This document shows positions 50,454 through 58,994 of a stretch of DNA of 64,000 bases, in pieces. The notes under the pieces were generated by a model that was not told the DNA's origin, did no database searches, and worked only from the letters and a program-made list of their open reading frames with translations. Each line of letters opens with the position of its first letter. Position 1 is the stretch's first letter. Both the position numbers and the translations under genes were made by a program. The stretch is from Candidatus Physcocola equi (GTDB taxonomy: Bacteria > Bacteroidota > Bacteroidia > Bacteroidales > Paludibacteraceae): assembly GCA_018064855.1 (NCBI GenBank), contig JAGHUM010000001.1:1-64000 (forward strand). Direction: 5' to 3'.

Positions 50454-52970
50454 ATGAGACATTTTTATACGACAGTGTTGACGGCATTGTTCAGTTGCTC
50501 TATGGCATTTGCCCAATTTAATTTTGGTGGCGAACAATCTGGCGGCAATTTAAGCAATTACAAGTCACAAAAAAATGTAAACTACGCTGGTGATAATTTT
50601 GGTTATCACAATTGTGACATTTATTTCCCCAACGACACGAAAGAAAAACACCCTGTATTGATCCATATATATGGAAGCGCATGGACCAGCAATAGTGGTA
50701 AAGACGGTGCTGATCTGGGTACTGTGGGTGCTGCGGCTTTGGCAAATGGTTATATTTTCGTTACGCCGAACCACCGATCATCAAGCGATGCCCACTGGCC
50801 ATCGCAAAGCCATGATATTAAAGCGGTGATTCGTTATATGCGCGGCAATGCTGAAAAATTGGGCGTTGATACATCTTTCATTGCCATATCCGGTTTTTCA
50901 AGTGGAGGTCATTTGGCTTCTGTGATGGGAACGTCGCGCAATGGCAAGGTGTTTAAGTACGGCTCGGCAGAAATGGATTTGGAGGGTGACCTTGGTGCAT
51001 ATACCAGTTATTCTTCGAGTGTGGATGCGGTAGTCGATTGGAGCGGTCCGGTAGATTTGCTCAATATGGATTGCTGCAATCGATATCCGGGTGCCACTCA
51101 AGCCATGCAGATGCCTCAGATGGAAGAAAATTTGATGGGTTGTTCAAAGAGTGCTTGCAACGATAAGTTCCATTTGCTCAACGCTCCTACTTTTATCGAT
51201 CCTACCGATCCTCCTTTCATGCTGGTGCATGGCACGGGCGACAACGTGGTCGCACAGTGTCAGAGTATTGAATTCAACGATCAGTTGAAGGCGGCAGGGG
51301 TATATACTGAATTTTATAGCCATTCGGGTGGTCACTCGGTGGCAGGGGAATATACTGGTAAAATGATAGACTTCTTGAATAAGGCGAGATCTGAGAAGGC
51401 TGCCAATAATGGTAATCAGAATCAGGGTGGACAAGAGCAAGGCGGACAGGAACAGGGAGGAAATACTAATGCTGATCCAAAGAATAGTTTCCACGTTTAT
51501 ATTGCTTTGGGTCAGTCCAATATGTGGGGTAATGCTAAAGTGCAGAGCAGCGACAAAGCAACACACGACCGTATTAAGATGATGAGTACAGCCAATAGTC
51601 GTGGAAATGTTGGCACATGGTTGCCTGCTGTGCCACCGATGGCGGCTCCTGGCGCGGGATATTCGCTTTCCGACAATTTCATTCGTGTGATGGCCGATAA
51701 GATGCCGGAATCTGTTACCATCGGTATCATTCCAATCGCTGTAGCTGGTACGAGTGTGAAAATCTTCTTGTCTGACAAGTGCAGCAGTTATATTGCCTCA
51801 TCAGAGTCTTGGTTGCAGAATATGGCGAAGGAATATGGCAACGACCCATACAAACGTATGATAGAATGTGCGAAGAAAGCGCAGGAAACAGGTGTCATCA
51901 AAGGATTCATTTATCACCAAGGGGAAACAGATGGTGGTTACAACGGTTGGGAAAGTGATATACAAACTTTGTATAACCGTGCATGCAAAGACCTTGGTTT
52001 GGATCCGGATAAAACGCCTTTTATTGCGGGAGAAATGTTGGAGAATGGCTCTTGTGCTGGTTTCAGCAGTCGTGTGAATGGCCTTCCAAAGTACATCAGC
52101 AACTGTGCTGTGGTGAAGACCAATGGTATTCCGGGAGAGTCGGACCGCTTGCACTTCACGCACGATGGTTATACGGAATTGGGCAAACGCTATGCTGAAT
52201 TGATGTATTCCATGATAGAAGTCGGAGATGTTGAACCTGTGGAATCGACTCCGTATAAGGGTGTGGCAGCAAAAATTCCGGGTAAGATTGAAGCGGAAAA
52301 CTACGATGAGGGTGGTAGCCGCGTAGGATGGTATGATCTTTCTGCTGGTAACTCTGCTGATAGTTATACTAACACTTATCGCAGCGATGATGTGGATATC
52401 AAACCGGGAGATGCCGAAGGCTCTTATGTGGTAGGCAACTGCCAAAAAGGAGAATGGATGAAATATACGGTAGAGGTTGAAAAAGATGCTGAATATAAGC
52501 TTATTGTCCGTGCGGGTGAGGGCAACTCCGATGGAAAGTTCTCTCTCAAAATGGATGACGGCTCTGTAGATTACACTGTGAATGTTCCCAAAACAGGAAG
52601 CTGGGGGACTTACGAGGAAACGGAGCAAAGCAAGACTTTTAGTTTAAAGGCGGGAACTCATGTCCTCACACTCTCCATCGAACAGGATTGGGTGGATATT
52701 GACTGGATTCAGTTCAAGAAAGTGAATGAGACCAATGCAGATGAAATCTCTGCTAATCGTTTGACAATCCTTCCAAATCCGGCAAACAATATGGTGGAAG
52801 TGGTTGGTGCCGATGTTGAACAAGTAGAAGTGGTATCTATTGATGGTACAACCGTAAAGGCGGGGACCTACTCAAAAGTGGATGTCAGTGATCTTTCCAA
52901 TGGTTTGTATATTGTTCGCATAAAGACTATAGACGAACAGCGAAACCTTAAATTGGTGGTTAAACACTAA
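50454..52970 (+). CDS. Modular T9SS-secreted carbohydrate esterase
   Basis: The 838-residue protein has five parts. A signal peptide ends near Ala20. An alpha/beta-hydrolase esterase domain (about 35-310) has the nucleophile Ser149 in SGFSSGG, Asp in GTGDNVV and His in SGGHS. A Gln/Gly/Glu linker with repeated GGQEQ lies at about 320-340. A SASA/CE6-like acetylesterase domain (about 345-590) shows ALGQSNMWG, YHQGETDG and DRLHFTHDGY. A CBM6-like carbohydrate-binding domain (about 603-735, KIEAENYDEGG) comes next. The last 80 residues (LTILPNPANNMVEV to VVKH) are a T9SS type A sorting domain. Two esterases in one chain suggest deacetylation of xylan, pectin or other acetylated glycans outside the cell. 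Confidence 0.9.
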   Translation: MRHFYTTVLTALFSCSMAFAQFNFGGEQSGGNLSNYKSQKNVNYAGDNFGYHNCDIYFPNDTKEKHPVLIHIYGSAWTSNSGKDGADLGTVGAAALANGYIFVTPNHRSSSDAHWPSQSHDIKAVIRYMRGNAEKLGVDTSFIAISGFSSGGHLASVMGTSRNGKVFKYGSAEMDLEGDLGAYTSYSSSVDAVVDWSGPVDLLNMDCCNRYPGATQAMQMPQMEENLMGCSKSACNDKFHLLNAPTFIDPTDPPFMLVHGTGDNVVAQCQSIEFNDQLKAAGVYTEFYSHSGGHSVAGEYTGKMIDFLNKARSEKAANNGNQNQGGQEQGGQEQGGNTNADPKNSFHVYIALGQSNMWGNAKVQSSDKATHDRIKMMSTANSRGNVGTWLPAVPPMAAPGAGYSLSDNFIRVMADKMPESVTIGIIPIAVAGTSVKIFLSDKCSSYIASSESWLQNMAKEYGNDPYKRMIECAKKAQETGVIKGFIYHQGETDGGYNGWESDIQTLYNRACKDLGLDPDKTPFIAGEMLENGSCAGFSSRVNGLPKYISNCAVVKTNGIPGESDRLHFTHDGYTELGKRYAELMYSMIEVGDVEPVESTPYKGVAAKIPGKIEAENYDEGGSRVGWYDLSAGNSADSYTNTYRSDDVDIKPGDAEGSYVVGNCQKGEWMKYTVEVEKDAEYKLIVRAGEGNSDGKFSLKMDDGSVDYTVNVPKTGSWGTYEETEQSKTFSLKAGTHVLTLSIEQDWVDIDWIQFKKVNETNADEISANRLTILPNPANNMVEVVGADVEQVEVVSIDGTTVKAGTYSKVDVSDLSNGLYIVRIKTIDEQRNLKLVVKH

Positions 52971-53010
52971 GAATCTAATCTTAACACAATCTATATATAC
53001 TTAATGAGAT

Positions 53011-53045
53011 AGGGGCGCTCAGTGATGAGTGCCCCTTTCTTTTTA
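53011..53045 (+). terminator. Terminator after the esterase
   Basis: AGGGGCGCTC (53011-53020) pairs with GAGTGCCCCT (53027-53036, one wobble), followed by TTCTTTTT. Confidence 0.85.
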
Positions 53046-53049
53046 TGTT

Positions 53050-53847
53050 TTAAGCCCTAAGTTCAATCTTGATTTCAAAGTCGCTGACGGTATATTCAGA
53101 CGAAATGCCTCCGATTCGGAAGTGATCGGAAGTGGTTTCGCAATAGACATATTTGCGTCCGTCGATTTCGGTTGTGACGTTTTTAGGAGCGTCTTGAAGA
53201 AGCGCTTTCCAGCGTTGGTCGTATTCAATACATATTGCGGCATGCTCTAATCTGTAGGAAATGAGGAAAAGCACATTGTATCCCATCAGATGAAATAAGG
53301 TGGCGGCGAGGAATGATTTGCAGTCGCAATCGCCATGTCTGTCGTAGAGTGTTTCATCCGGGAAACGGATGTATTCTTTAGGATAGTGAATTTCCTCGCA
53401 ATCGTGGTCGTAGTTATATTTCACATTTGGTTCTTGAACGAAATCCAAGACGAACTGAAGTTTGTCGAGTTCACCAACATTGTTGCGGCTGCATTCTCTG
53501 TTGATATATTTAACAATGTCGGCGCAGTGCATGAGAGTGCGAGGATTGTTGAGCATATACAGGTACATATTGCGCAAATTCGTTTCCGCGTCTTGATGGT
53601 TGATGACCGCAAACGGATTGTTCATTCGTTGCTCTTGTATTTCCTCTGGGTTGAATCTAAGAATCAGGTGTCCTTTCAACTTTGTTTTCCTGGCAGAATC
53701 AAGAGTCCAACTGTAAGTGATTTTTTCAGATCTTTTCCCGTATAGTCCGATAAGGGAAGTCATCAACTTCCTTTGATGGCTTTTGGACAGAAGAAGGCTG
53801 ATAAGCAAAATGATTACAAAGAACTGAAGGACTACAATGAATGCCAT
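53050..53847 (-). CDS. Membrane-anchored transglutaminase-like protein
   Basis: The 265-residue protein starts with one membrane helix (residues 2-21). A transglutaminase-like fold follows with a likely triad of Cys176 (DRHGDCDCKSFLAATLF), His202 (YRLEHAAICIEY) and Glu237 (YVYCETTS). The GDCDxKS form is shared with predicted cysteine peptidases of the transglutaminase-like superfamily. It is the last gene of an operon with a TonB receptor and an HMA protein (7-base gap). It may process a protein or peptide that belongs to the same uptake system, which is inference. Confidence 0.8.
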   Translation of the reverse strand: MAFIVVLQFFVIILLISLLLSKSHQRKLMTSLIGLYGKRSEKITYSWTLDSARKTKLKGHLILRFNPEEIQEQRMNNPFAVINHQDAETNLRNMYLYMLNNPRTLMHCADIVKYINRECSRNNVGELDKLQFVLDFVQEPNVKYNYDHDCEEIHYPKEYIRFPDETLYDRHGDCDCKSFLAATLFHLMGYNVLFLISYRLEHAAICIEYDQRWKALLQDAPKNVTTEIDGRKYVYCETTSDHFRIGGISSEYTVSDFEIKIELRA

Positions 53848-53854
53848 GGCTTGG

Positions 53855-54160
53855 TTATTTTTTCTCGATTGGTTTGTTGCTTACAACTTTGATATTGTAG
53901 CCGATTTTTTTGAATGCTGCTTCAAAGTCTGCAACTGTGCTTTTTTCTGCATCGTAGGAAATAGAGACCTCTTGAGATTTGAGGTCGGTGTTGATTTTCT
54001 TGGTGCCTTTCACAAATCGGATGTTGGATTTTATTTTGTTTTCACATCTTTGGCAGTGCATCTCCGGAGAGGTTTTTACTACGAGTTCTTTCATATCTGC
54101 TGCTTGAAGTGCACCGCAGAATAATAGCGAAGCAATCGACGAAATCAAAATTTTCTTCAT
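53855..54160 (-). CDS. Exported heavy-metal-associated (HMA) protein
   Basis: The 101-residue protein has a signal peptide (cleavage near Ala20-Ala21) and a single HMA ferredoxin-like domain with a Cys pair in the first loop, MHCQRC (Cys36 and Cys39). CopZ/Atx1-type domains bind Cu(I) or other soft metals through MxCxxC; here the motif is MHCxxC. An exported HMA protein beside a TonB receptor suggests periplasmic metal handling. It starts 8 bases after the receptor gene. Confidence 0.9.
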   Translation of the reverse strand: MKKILISSIASLLFCGALQAADMKELVVKTSPEMHCQRCENKIKSNIRFVKGTKKINTDLKSQEVSISYDAEKSTVADFEAAFKKIGYNIKVVSNKPIEKK

Positions 54161-54168
54161 ATTTACTT

Positions 54169-56178
54169 TTAGTATTTGTTAAACTTGAAACGGATACCCA
54201 CATAACCCATGATGCCATCGGTGGGCGCCCATATTTGTGTTGCATCAAAAATCGTGCCCAATGGATCATTTGCACCCAAAATCGGATCTTTTTGTTTGTA
54301 ATTTGTCAGGTTTTCCCCTCCGATATAGATGCTGAACAGCCTGAATTCTCGGGTAATCTGCGCATTTAGTAATGCGTATGGTTTGCTGTGGTTGCTGTTT
54401 CCTACTGCAACGTACAAGCGGGATGGCCCGATGAGTTGTCCTGTCACGTCAAACTGCCAGATCTCCATTGGAGTTTTGTAGGTGGCAGTGAGTAGTCCCT
54501 TGTATTTTGCAGTTAGTGGACGTTCTTTCAAATCTCCGTTGTAGTCTGTTTTCGCAGTTTGCCAACGGTAAGCAGCTGTTAGTTCAAACCCCTCAAAGAA
54601 CGGATATGTCGCATCAATTTGTGCGGTGTGGGAATAACTGTCGCCATTGAGGTTCCCCATGTGGAGAACACCGTCTTTCTCTCTGTCAATTATCAGTTGA
54701 TGGATGAAATCGGTGTAATAATATTCCGCATTGAGGTGCAGATCTTTATCATTTATCGGTATGTTGAAAGCAAGAGAAACTCCATGGTTCCAAGCCTCTT
54801 CCTGATCGAGCTTCTCATCTATGAGGATAGTTCTGCCTGTGGCGAGAAGTGGTGTGTTTTCTGCCAAAGCGTGTGCTGTTCGGTAGCCCTTCCCTGAAGA
54901 TGCACGTACTGACAACCAATCGCAAGGAGTATATTTCAAATGGATGCGAGGGGTGAAGAAAGCGTCGAACTGATTGCTGTAATCTTCACGAATGCCAGCC
55001 ATAGCGGTAAGTTTGTCGTTCAGTTTGAAAGTGTATTGAGCGTAAACGCCTGCCACTGCTTCTTTTTGTCGGTGCAAACCATTGATGGATGGGGTGACGA
55101 CAGAGAAGAGACCGATGTGTTCTTTGAAATAGTCGTAGTTGTAACTTAATCCGGCAGCCAGGTTGTGTTGCTCGGTGATGTCAGTCTCAAATAAGAGTTG
55201 GGCATAGCCGGTATTATTGTGCACGTCGTAATCCGATTTTCCGATGGAGTTGTCTGACTGGTGCATTTGCCCGGCTAAAATCAGGGCAAAACTGGTGTTG
55301 TGCTCGTCGTTCAGCATATAGGCGTTTTTCCACTGACCTTCCAGTCGGTTGGTGTTTAGGGAGATGCCATATCTGTCTGTCATCGATTCATTGTGGTGCC
55401 TGCTTTGTCCGCCAAGTCTTTCTTCGTGCAATGCTTTTGCCATGAATTGGCTGAAGATATGTTTGTGTCGGTAGGCCCACCTGTTGGCGAAACTGTATTG
55501 TTTTGCTTTTGGCATATCCATAAAGCCGTCGTTGTTCGCGTCATGATCTTTTTCTGCATTTTCCACGTGAAGCAAAACTGCTGTGCTCAGTCGGTCGTTC
55601 AAATGAATGGCTCCGGTGGCGTTACCTTCCGTTTTTAGGTTGGAGTCAAAATAGATGTTTCCCCATGCACCATCTTGAAGGTGTGGCTTAATCATTTCCA
55701 CATTGATTTGCCCCGTTATGCTTTCCGGACCGTTTTTTACGGAAGATGCACCTTTGGAGACTTGTATGCTTTGCATCCAAGGGCCAGGGATATAACTGAG
55801 CGAGTAGGGAATGGCAGCCCCCCTTAAGTTGGGCACATTTTCGGTCAGCATTTGAACGTATGTCCCGCTTAATCCTAGCAGTTTGATTTGTCTGGCGCCT
55901 GTGGTTGCATCGCTGTAGTTGACATCGACGGATGGATTGTTGGTGAAACTCTCCCCCAGGCTGCAGCAGGCTGCGCGTAATAGGTCAGCCGATCCGATTA
56001 CGTCTTTGTTTTCCACCGACAATTTGACCCTCTCTGTGGATGTTCCTTTAATGATTACCACCTCAAGGTCTTCATATTTAGTGGTGTCCATTTCTTCTTG
56101 TGTATCCTCTTGTGCAGATGCAGCAAATGCAGGTATGAGCAAAAGAATGAATGTGAGAATATGTGGTAGTCTTGGCAT
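54169..56178 (-). CDS. TonB-dependent receptor of a metal operon
   Basis: The 669-residue outer-membrane receptor has a signal peptide (to SAQ at about 23). The plug domain (about 50-165) shows LGESFTNNPSVDVNYSD, IKLLGLSGTYVQMLTENV and VSKGASSVKNGPESITG. A barrel follows that ends with GIRFKFNKY. It lacks a SusC-type N-terminal domain. With the following HMA gene it resembles receptor-chaperone pairs for copper or other metal complexes; the ligand is inferred. A strong hairpin (56199-56227) lies 21 bases before its ATG, with no promoter box between. Confidence 0.88.
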   Translation of the reverse strand: MPRLPHILTFILLLIPAFAASAQEDTQEEMDTTKYEDLEVVIIKGTSTERVKLSVENKDVIGSADLLRAACCSLGESFTNNPSVDVNYSDATTGARQIKLLGLSGTYVQMLTENVPNLRGAAIPYSLSYIPGPWMQSIQVSKGASSVKNGPESITGQINVEMIKPHLQDGAWGNIYFDSNLKTEGNATGAIHLNDRLSTAVLLHVENAEKDHDANNDGFMDMPKAKQYSFANRWAYRHKHIFSQFMAKALHEERLGGQSRHHNESMTDRYGISLNTNRLEGQWKNAYMLNDEHNTSFALILAGQMHQSDNSIGKSDYDVHNNTGYAQLLFETDITEQHNLAAGLSYNYDYFKEHIGLFSVVTPSINGLHRQKEAVAGVYAQYTFKLNDKLTAMAGIREDYSNQFDAFFTPRIHLKYTPCDWLSVRASSGKGYRTAHALAENTPLLATGRTILIDEKLDQEEAWNHGVSLAFNIPINDKDLHLNAEYYYTDFIHQLIIDREKDGVLHMGNLNGDSYSHTAQIDATYPFFEGFELTAAYRWQTAKTDYNGDLKERPLTAKYKGLLTATYKTPMEIWQFDVTGQLIGPSRLYVAVGNSNHSKPYALLNAQITREFRLFSIYIGGENLTNYKQKDPILGANDPLGTIFDATQIWAPTDGIMGYVGIRFKFNKY

Positions 56179-56198
56179 GATGCGAATTATGATAAATG

Positions 56199-56227
56199 AA
56201 AATGTGCCTTGGTTTAAGGCACATTTT
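56199..56227 (-). terminator. Hairpin between yigZ-like and TonB receptor genes
   Basis: AAAATGTGCCTT (56199-56210) and AAGGCACATTTT (56216-56227) form a perfect 12-bp stem, followed on the minus strand by CATTTATC. It ends the helicase/yigZ transcript or acts as an intercistronic attenuator for the receptor operon. Confidence 0.7.
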
Positions 56228-56235
56228 CACACATT

Positions 56236-56841
56236 TTATTCAATAAATTTCAATGTTTGCACTTTCCCCAGACGTTCTTTTAATGCGTCGGCTTGTTGCT
56301 TGCGAATGCGTAGTATCATGTCGCAGGCAAGGTTGAACTCCTGGCTGAGTACATCTGGTTTCATGTCTTTTGTGATGCGCATCACATCGTTGAGATAAAG
56401 GTAATCAAAATGGATGCGGAAAACGGCGTCAATCGTTCGTTCGATGGTCTCACAGTGAAGCAATGCGTCTTCGGTAGCCACTTTGTAAGCATTCGCCAGT
56501 CCGCTTGTGCCTAATTTTATGCCACCGAAATAGCGAACGCAGATGATGCAAATGTTTACCAACTCTTTGCTTTGCAGCACGCCGAGCATTGGTCTGCCGG
56601 CAGTGCCACTTGGCTCCCCGTCGTCATTGGCGCGGAACTCGATTTTCTCTGGATTGATTCGGTAAACATAGCAGACATGCCTGGCATCGTGATATTCTTT
56701 TCGCTTTGCTTCCACCAGGTTTTTCACCTCATCGGTGGTGCAGACAGGGTAGGCAAACGCAATAAAGCGGCTGCCTTTTTCCTTATAAAGCCCTTCTCCG
56801 GCTTCGGCGATGGTATTGTAAGTGTCTGCTTGTTGCTCCAT
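56236..56841 (-). CDS. YigZ/IMPACT family protein
   Basis: The 201-residue protein matches the UPF0029/IMPACT family: GSRFIAFAYPV, HDARHVCYVYRI, the family signature DDGEPSGTAGRPML, and VRYFGGIKLGTSGLANAY. A C-terminal DUF1949-like ferredoxin fold follows. Eukaryotic IMPACT regulates Gcn2, and the bacterial role (binding of nucleic acid or ribosome-linked) is unsettled. It begins 17 bases after the DEAD helicase gene, a translation-linked pairing. Confidence 0.93.
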   Translation of the reverse strand: MEQQADTYNTIAEAGEGLYKEKGSRFIAFAYPVCTTDEVKNLVEAKRKEYHDARHVCYVYRINPEKIEFRANDDGEPSGTAGRPMLGVLQSKELVNICIICVRYFGGIKLGTSGLANAYKVATEDALLHCETIERTIDAVFRIHFDYLYLNDVMRITKDMKPDVLSQEFNLACDMILRIRKQQADALKERLGKVQTLKFIE

Positions 56842-56858
56842 GTTTTATTCGGTCTCCG

Positions 56859-58706
56859 TTATTTGTTCCTGCGGAAACTGCGATTGTGGTGTTCAGAGTT
56901 GTGGCTGAAACGGTCTCCTTCTTTGCGCCCGCCTTTGCCGCCGCGGTCTCCTCTTTCCCATTTGTCGTAAAACTTACCTTCGCGTCTGTCGTCACGTCTG
57001 TCACGTCTGTCTCCATGGTCGTCACGTCTTCTGTCGCCACGTTTGCCATCCTCGCCATATTTGCGTCCGCCAGTCGCTTCAGCGATGGTGATATCATCGT
57101 AAGTTGAATTAAAGGCTTCGATGATGCGTGGAGCGTCTTCCTTATAGACATCAAAGAAAGAGTAGCGTGGGGTGATGGCAATGCCGTGAACGTCGATGTC
57201 TCGATCGTTGGTTGCGTCGTTGATCAGGCTGAGTACCGATTTCGGTGTGAACTGGTTATCCTCTCCGCGATTGATTTTAAGACGTATGCGTTCGCCGCCT
57301 CTTTTCTTTCCTCTGTCACGACCACCGTCTCTGCCACCGTCGCGTCCGTCTCTGCGACGGTCGGAAGAATCTTGAGCGTTGAGGTCTTCAGCGCCATCGT
57401 AGTATTTAAGGAAGCGGTTGAAATTCATGGCTACGAAGTGGCGGATGAAAGTGTCTTGGTCCATTTTGCGTGTTTCCTCCATGATGAGGTTGGCAAAAGG
57501 AGCGATTTGTTCGTCATTGACTTCTACGTTGCGAAGGCGTTCGAAAAGCGCTGCCAATTGAATCTTGCAGACGTCAACGCCAGTAGGGACTTGTGCTCTT
57601 TCAAACTTTTTGTTGATGATGCGTTCAATATCGCGGATTCTTCCTTTTTCTCTTGGTTGGATGATGGCGATAGACACACCAGTTTTGTTGGCACGTCCGG
57701 TACGTCCGCTTCTGTGAGTGTAACTTTCAATGTCATCGGGAAGGTTGTAGTTGATGACGTGTGTGAGGTCGCTTACGTCGAGACCACGAGCGGCTACGTC
57801 TGTAGCCACCAAAATTTGAAGGGTGCGGTCGCGGAAGCGTTGCATTACCAAGTCGCGCTGTGCTTGGGTAAGGTCGCCGTGGAGAGCGTCGCTGTTGTAA
57901 CCGTCGCGCATGAGCAAGTCTGCCACATCTTTAGTCTCCTGACGAGTGCGGCAGAAAATGATAGAATAGATGTTTGGGTTCATATCCACAATACGCTTGA
58001 GGGCGGCATAGCGGTGACGAGTCTGCACAACATAATAAAGGTGTTGCACGTTTTCGGAACCCGAGTTCTTTTTGCCGACAGCGATTTCGGTGCTGTCTTT
58101 CATGTATTTCTTGGCGATGTTGGCGATTTCCTTCGGCATGGTTGCGCTAAAGAGCAGGGTACGTCTGTCTTCCGGAGTCTCCTCAAGGATGCGTTCGATG
58201 TCATCCTTGAATCCCATATTGAGCATTTCGTCGGCCTCGTCGAGAATAAGTGTCTGCAACTGGCTCAAATCCACTTTGCTGCGGTCGAGCAAGTCGATCA
58301 AACGTCCGGGTGTTGCCACCAGAATTTGGGGCTGGACGTCCAATTGACGGAATTGATTGACAATGCTTTCGCCTCCATAGACAGCCACAACCTTCATGCC
58401 CTCCATGTATTTGGAGAATTTCTTCAAGTCATTCGCGATTTGGATGCAGAGTTCACGTGTGGGAGAAAGAACAAGTGTCTGGACTGCTTTTTTGCTGGTG
58501 TCGGTCAAGTGCAAAGTGGGCAGGCCGAAAGCAGCGGTCTTACCTGTGCCTGTCTGAGCAAGAGCGACGAGGTCGGTGGTGTTGTTTTCTTTGTCGAGAA
58601 GGAATGGAATGGTTTTTTCCTGGATAGGCATTGCTTGTTCAAAACCAAGTTCGCCTACGGCGCGGAGCAGTTCCTCACGGAGCCCCAATTCTTCAAATGT
58701 TGCCAT
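56859..58706 (-). CDS. DEAD-box RNA helicase (DeaD/CsdA type)
   Basis: The protein of 615 residues unwinds RNA in ribosome assembly or cold adaptation. The helicase core (about 1-370) has LALAQTGTGKTAA-type Walker A (QTGTGKT), LDEADEMLNMG, SATMP and HRSGRTGRANKTG. A charged Arg/Asp/Gly region (RRDGRDGGRDGGRDRG) then leads to a DbpA-type RNA-binding domain (about 480-555). A second disordered Arg/Gly/Asp tail runs to the end, with many RRDD and DRRD strings. RG-rich tails bind RNA and can drive condensates. The promoter box is at 58794-58801. Confidence 0.95.
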   Translation of the reverse strand: MATFEELGLREELLRAVGELGFEQAMPIQEKTIPFLLDKENNTTDLVALAQTGTGKTAAFGLPTLHLTDTSKKAVQTLVLSPTRELCIQIANDLKKFSKYMEGMKVVAVYGGESIVNQFRQLDVQPQILVATPGRLIDLLDRSKVDLSQLQTLILDEADEMLNMGFKDDIERILEETPEDRRTLLFSATMPKEIANIAKKYMKDSTEIAVGKKNSGSENVQHLYYVVQTRHRYAALKRIVDMNPNIYSIIFCRTRQETKDVADLLMRDGYNSDALHGDLTQAQRDLVMQRFRDRTLQILVATDVAARGLDVSDLTHVINYNLPDDIESYTHRSGRTGRANKTGVSIAIIQPREKGRIRDIERIINKKFERAQVPTGVDVCKIQLAALFERLRNVEVNDEQIAPFANLIMEETRKMDQDTFIRHFVAMNFNRFLKYYDGAEDLNAQDSSDRRRDGRDGGRDGGRDRGKKRGGERIRLKINRGEDNQFTPKSVLSLINDATNDRDIDVHGIAITPRYSFFDVYKEDAPRIIEAFNSTYDDITIAEATGGRKYGEDGKRGDRRRDDHGDRRDRRDDRREGKFYDKWERGDRGGKGGRKEGDRFSHNSEHHNRSFRRNK

Positions 58707-58793
58707 AAAAATGTGTTAGAATGTTAAAAAGATAGCGCGCACATTTTCATCTCAACCCATTCTCCGAAAACCTGCGCCTTTCAAAAAATTGTG

Positions 58794-58801
58794 CAAAAGT
58801 A
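58794..58801 (-). promoter_or_regulatory. DEAD-box helicase promoter -7 box
   Basis: The minus strand reads TACTTTTG followed by CAC, giving a leader of about 80 bases before ATG 58706. Confidence 0.6.
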
Positions 58802-58927
58802 CGAAAAAAGAACGAGTTTACCTACATAATTGAAAATCTTTGTTTTCCATTGTCTTGATAAAAATGCGTGGCGGGCGAAAAAATGGAGGAATGTTGATAA
58901 CTCTTATATACAATGGAAGACTATTTT

Positions 58928-58958
58928 TTTGCAGAGTGGAATTTTCTTTTTATTTTTG
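58928..58958 (+). promoter_or_regulatory. Promoter of the giant surface protein
   Basis: TTTG (58928-58931), a 19-base spacer and TATTTTTG (58951-58958): a full match to TTTG-N19-TAnnTTTG, 36 bases before ATG 58995. Confidence 0.75.
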
Positions 58959-58994
58959 GGGAACTTTTATTTAATAGGGTAAATAATAGATATC

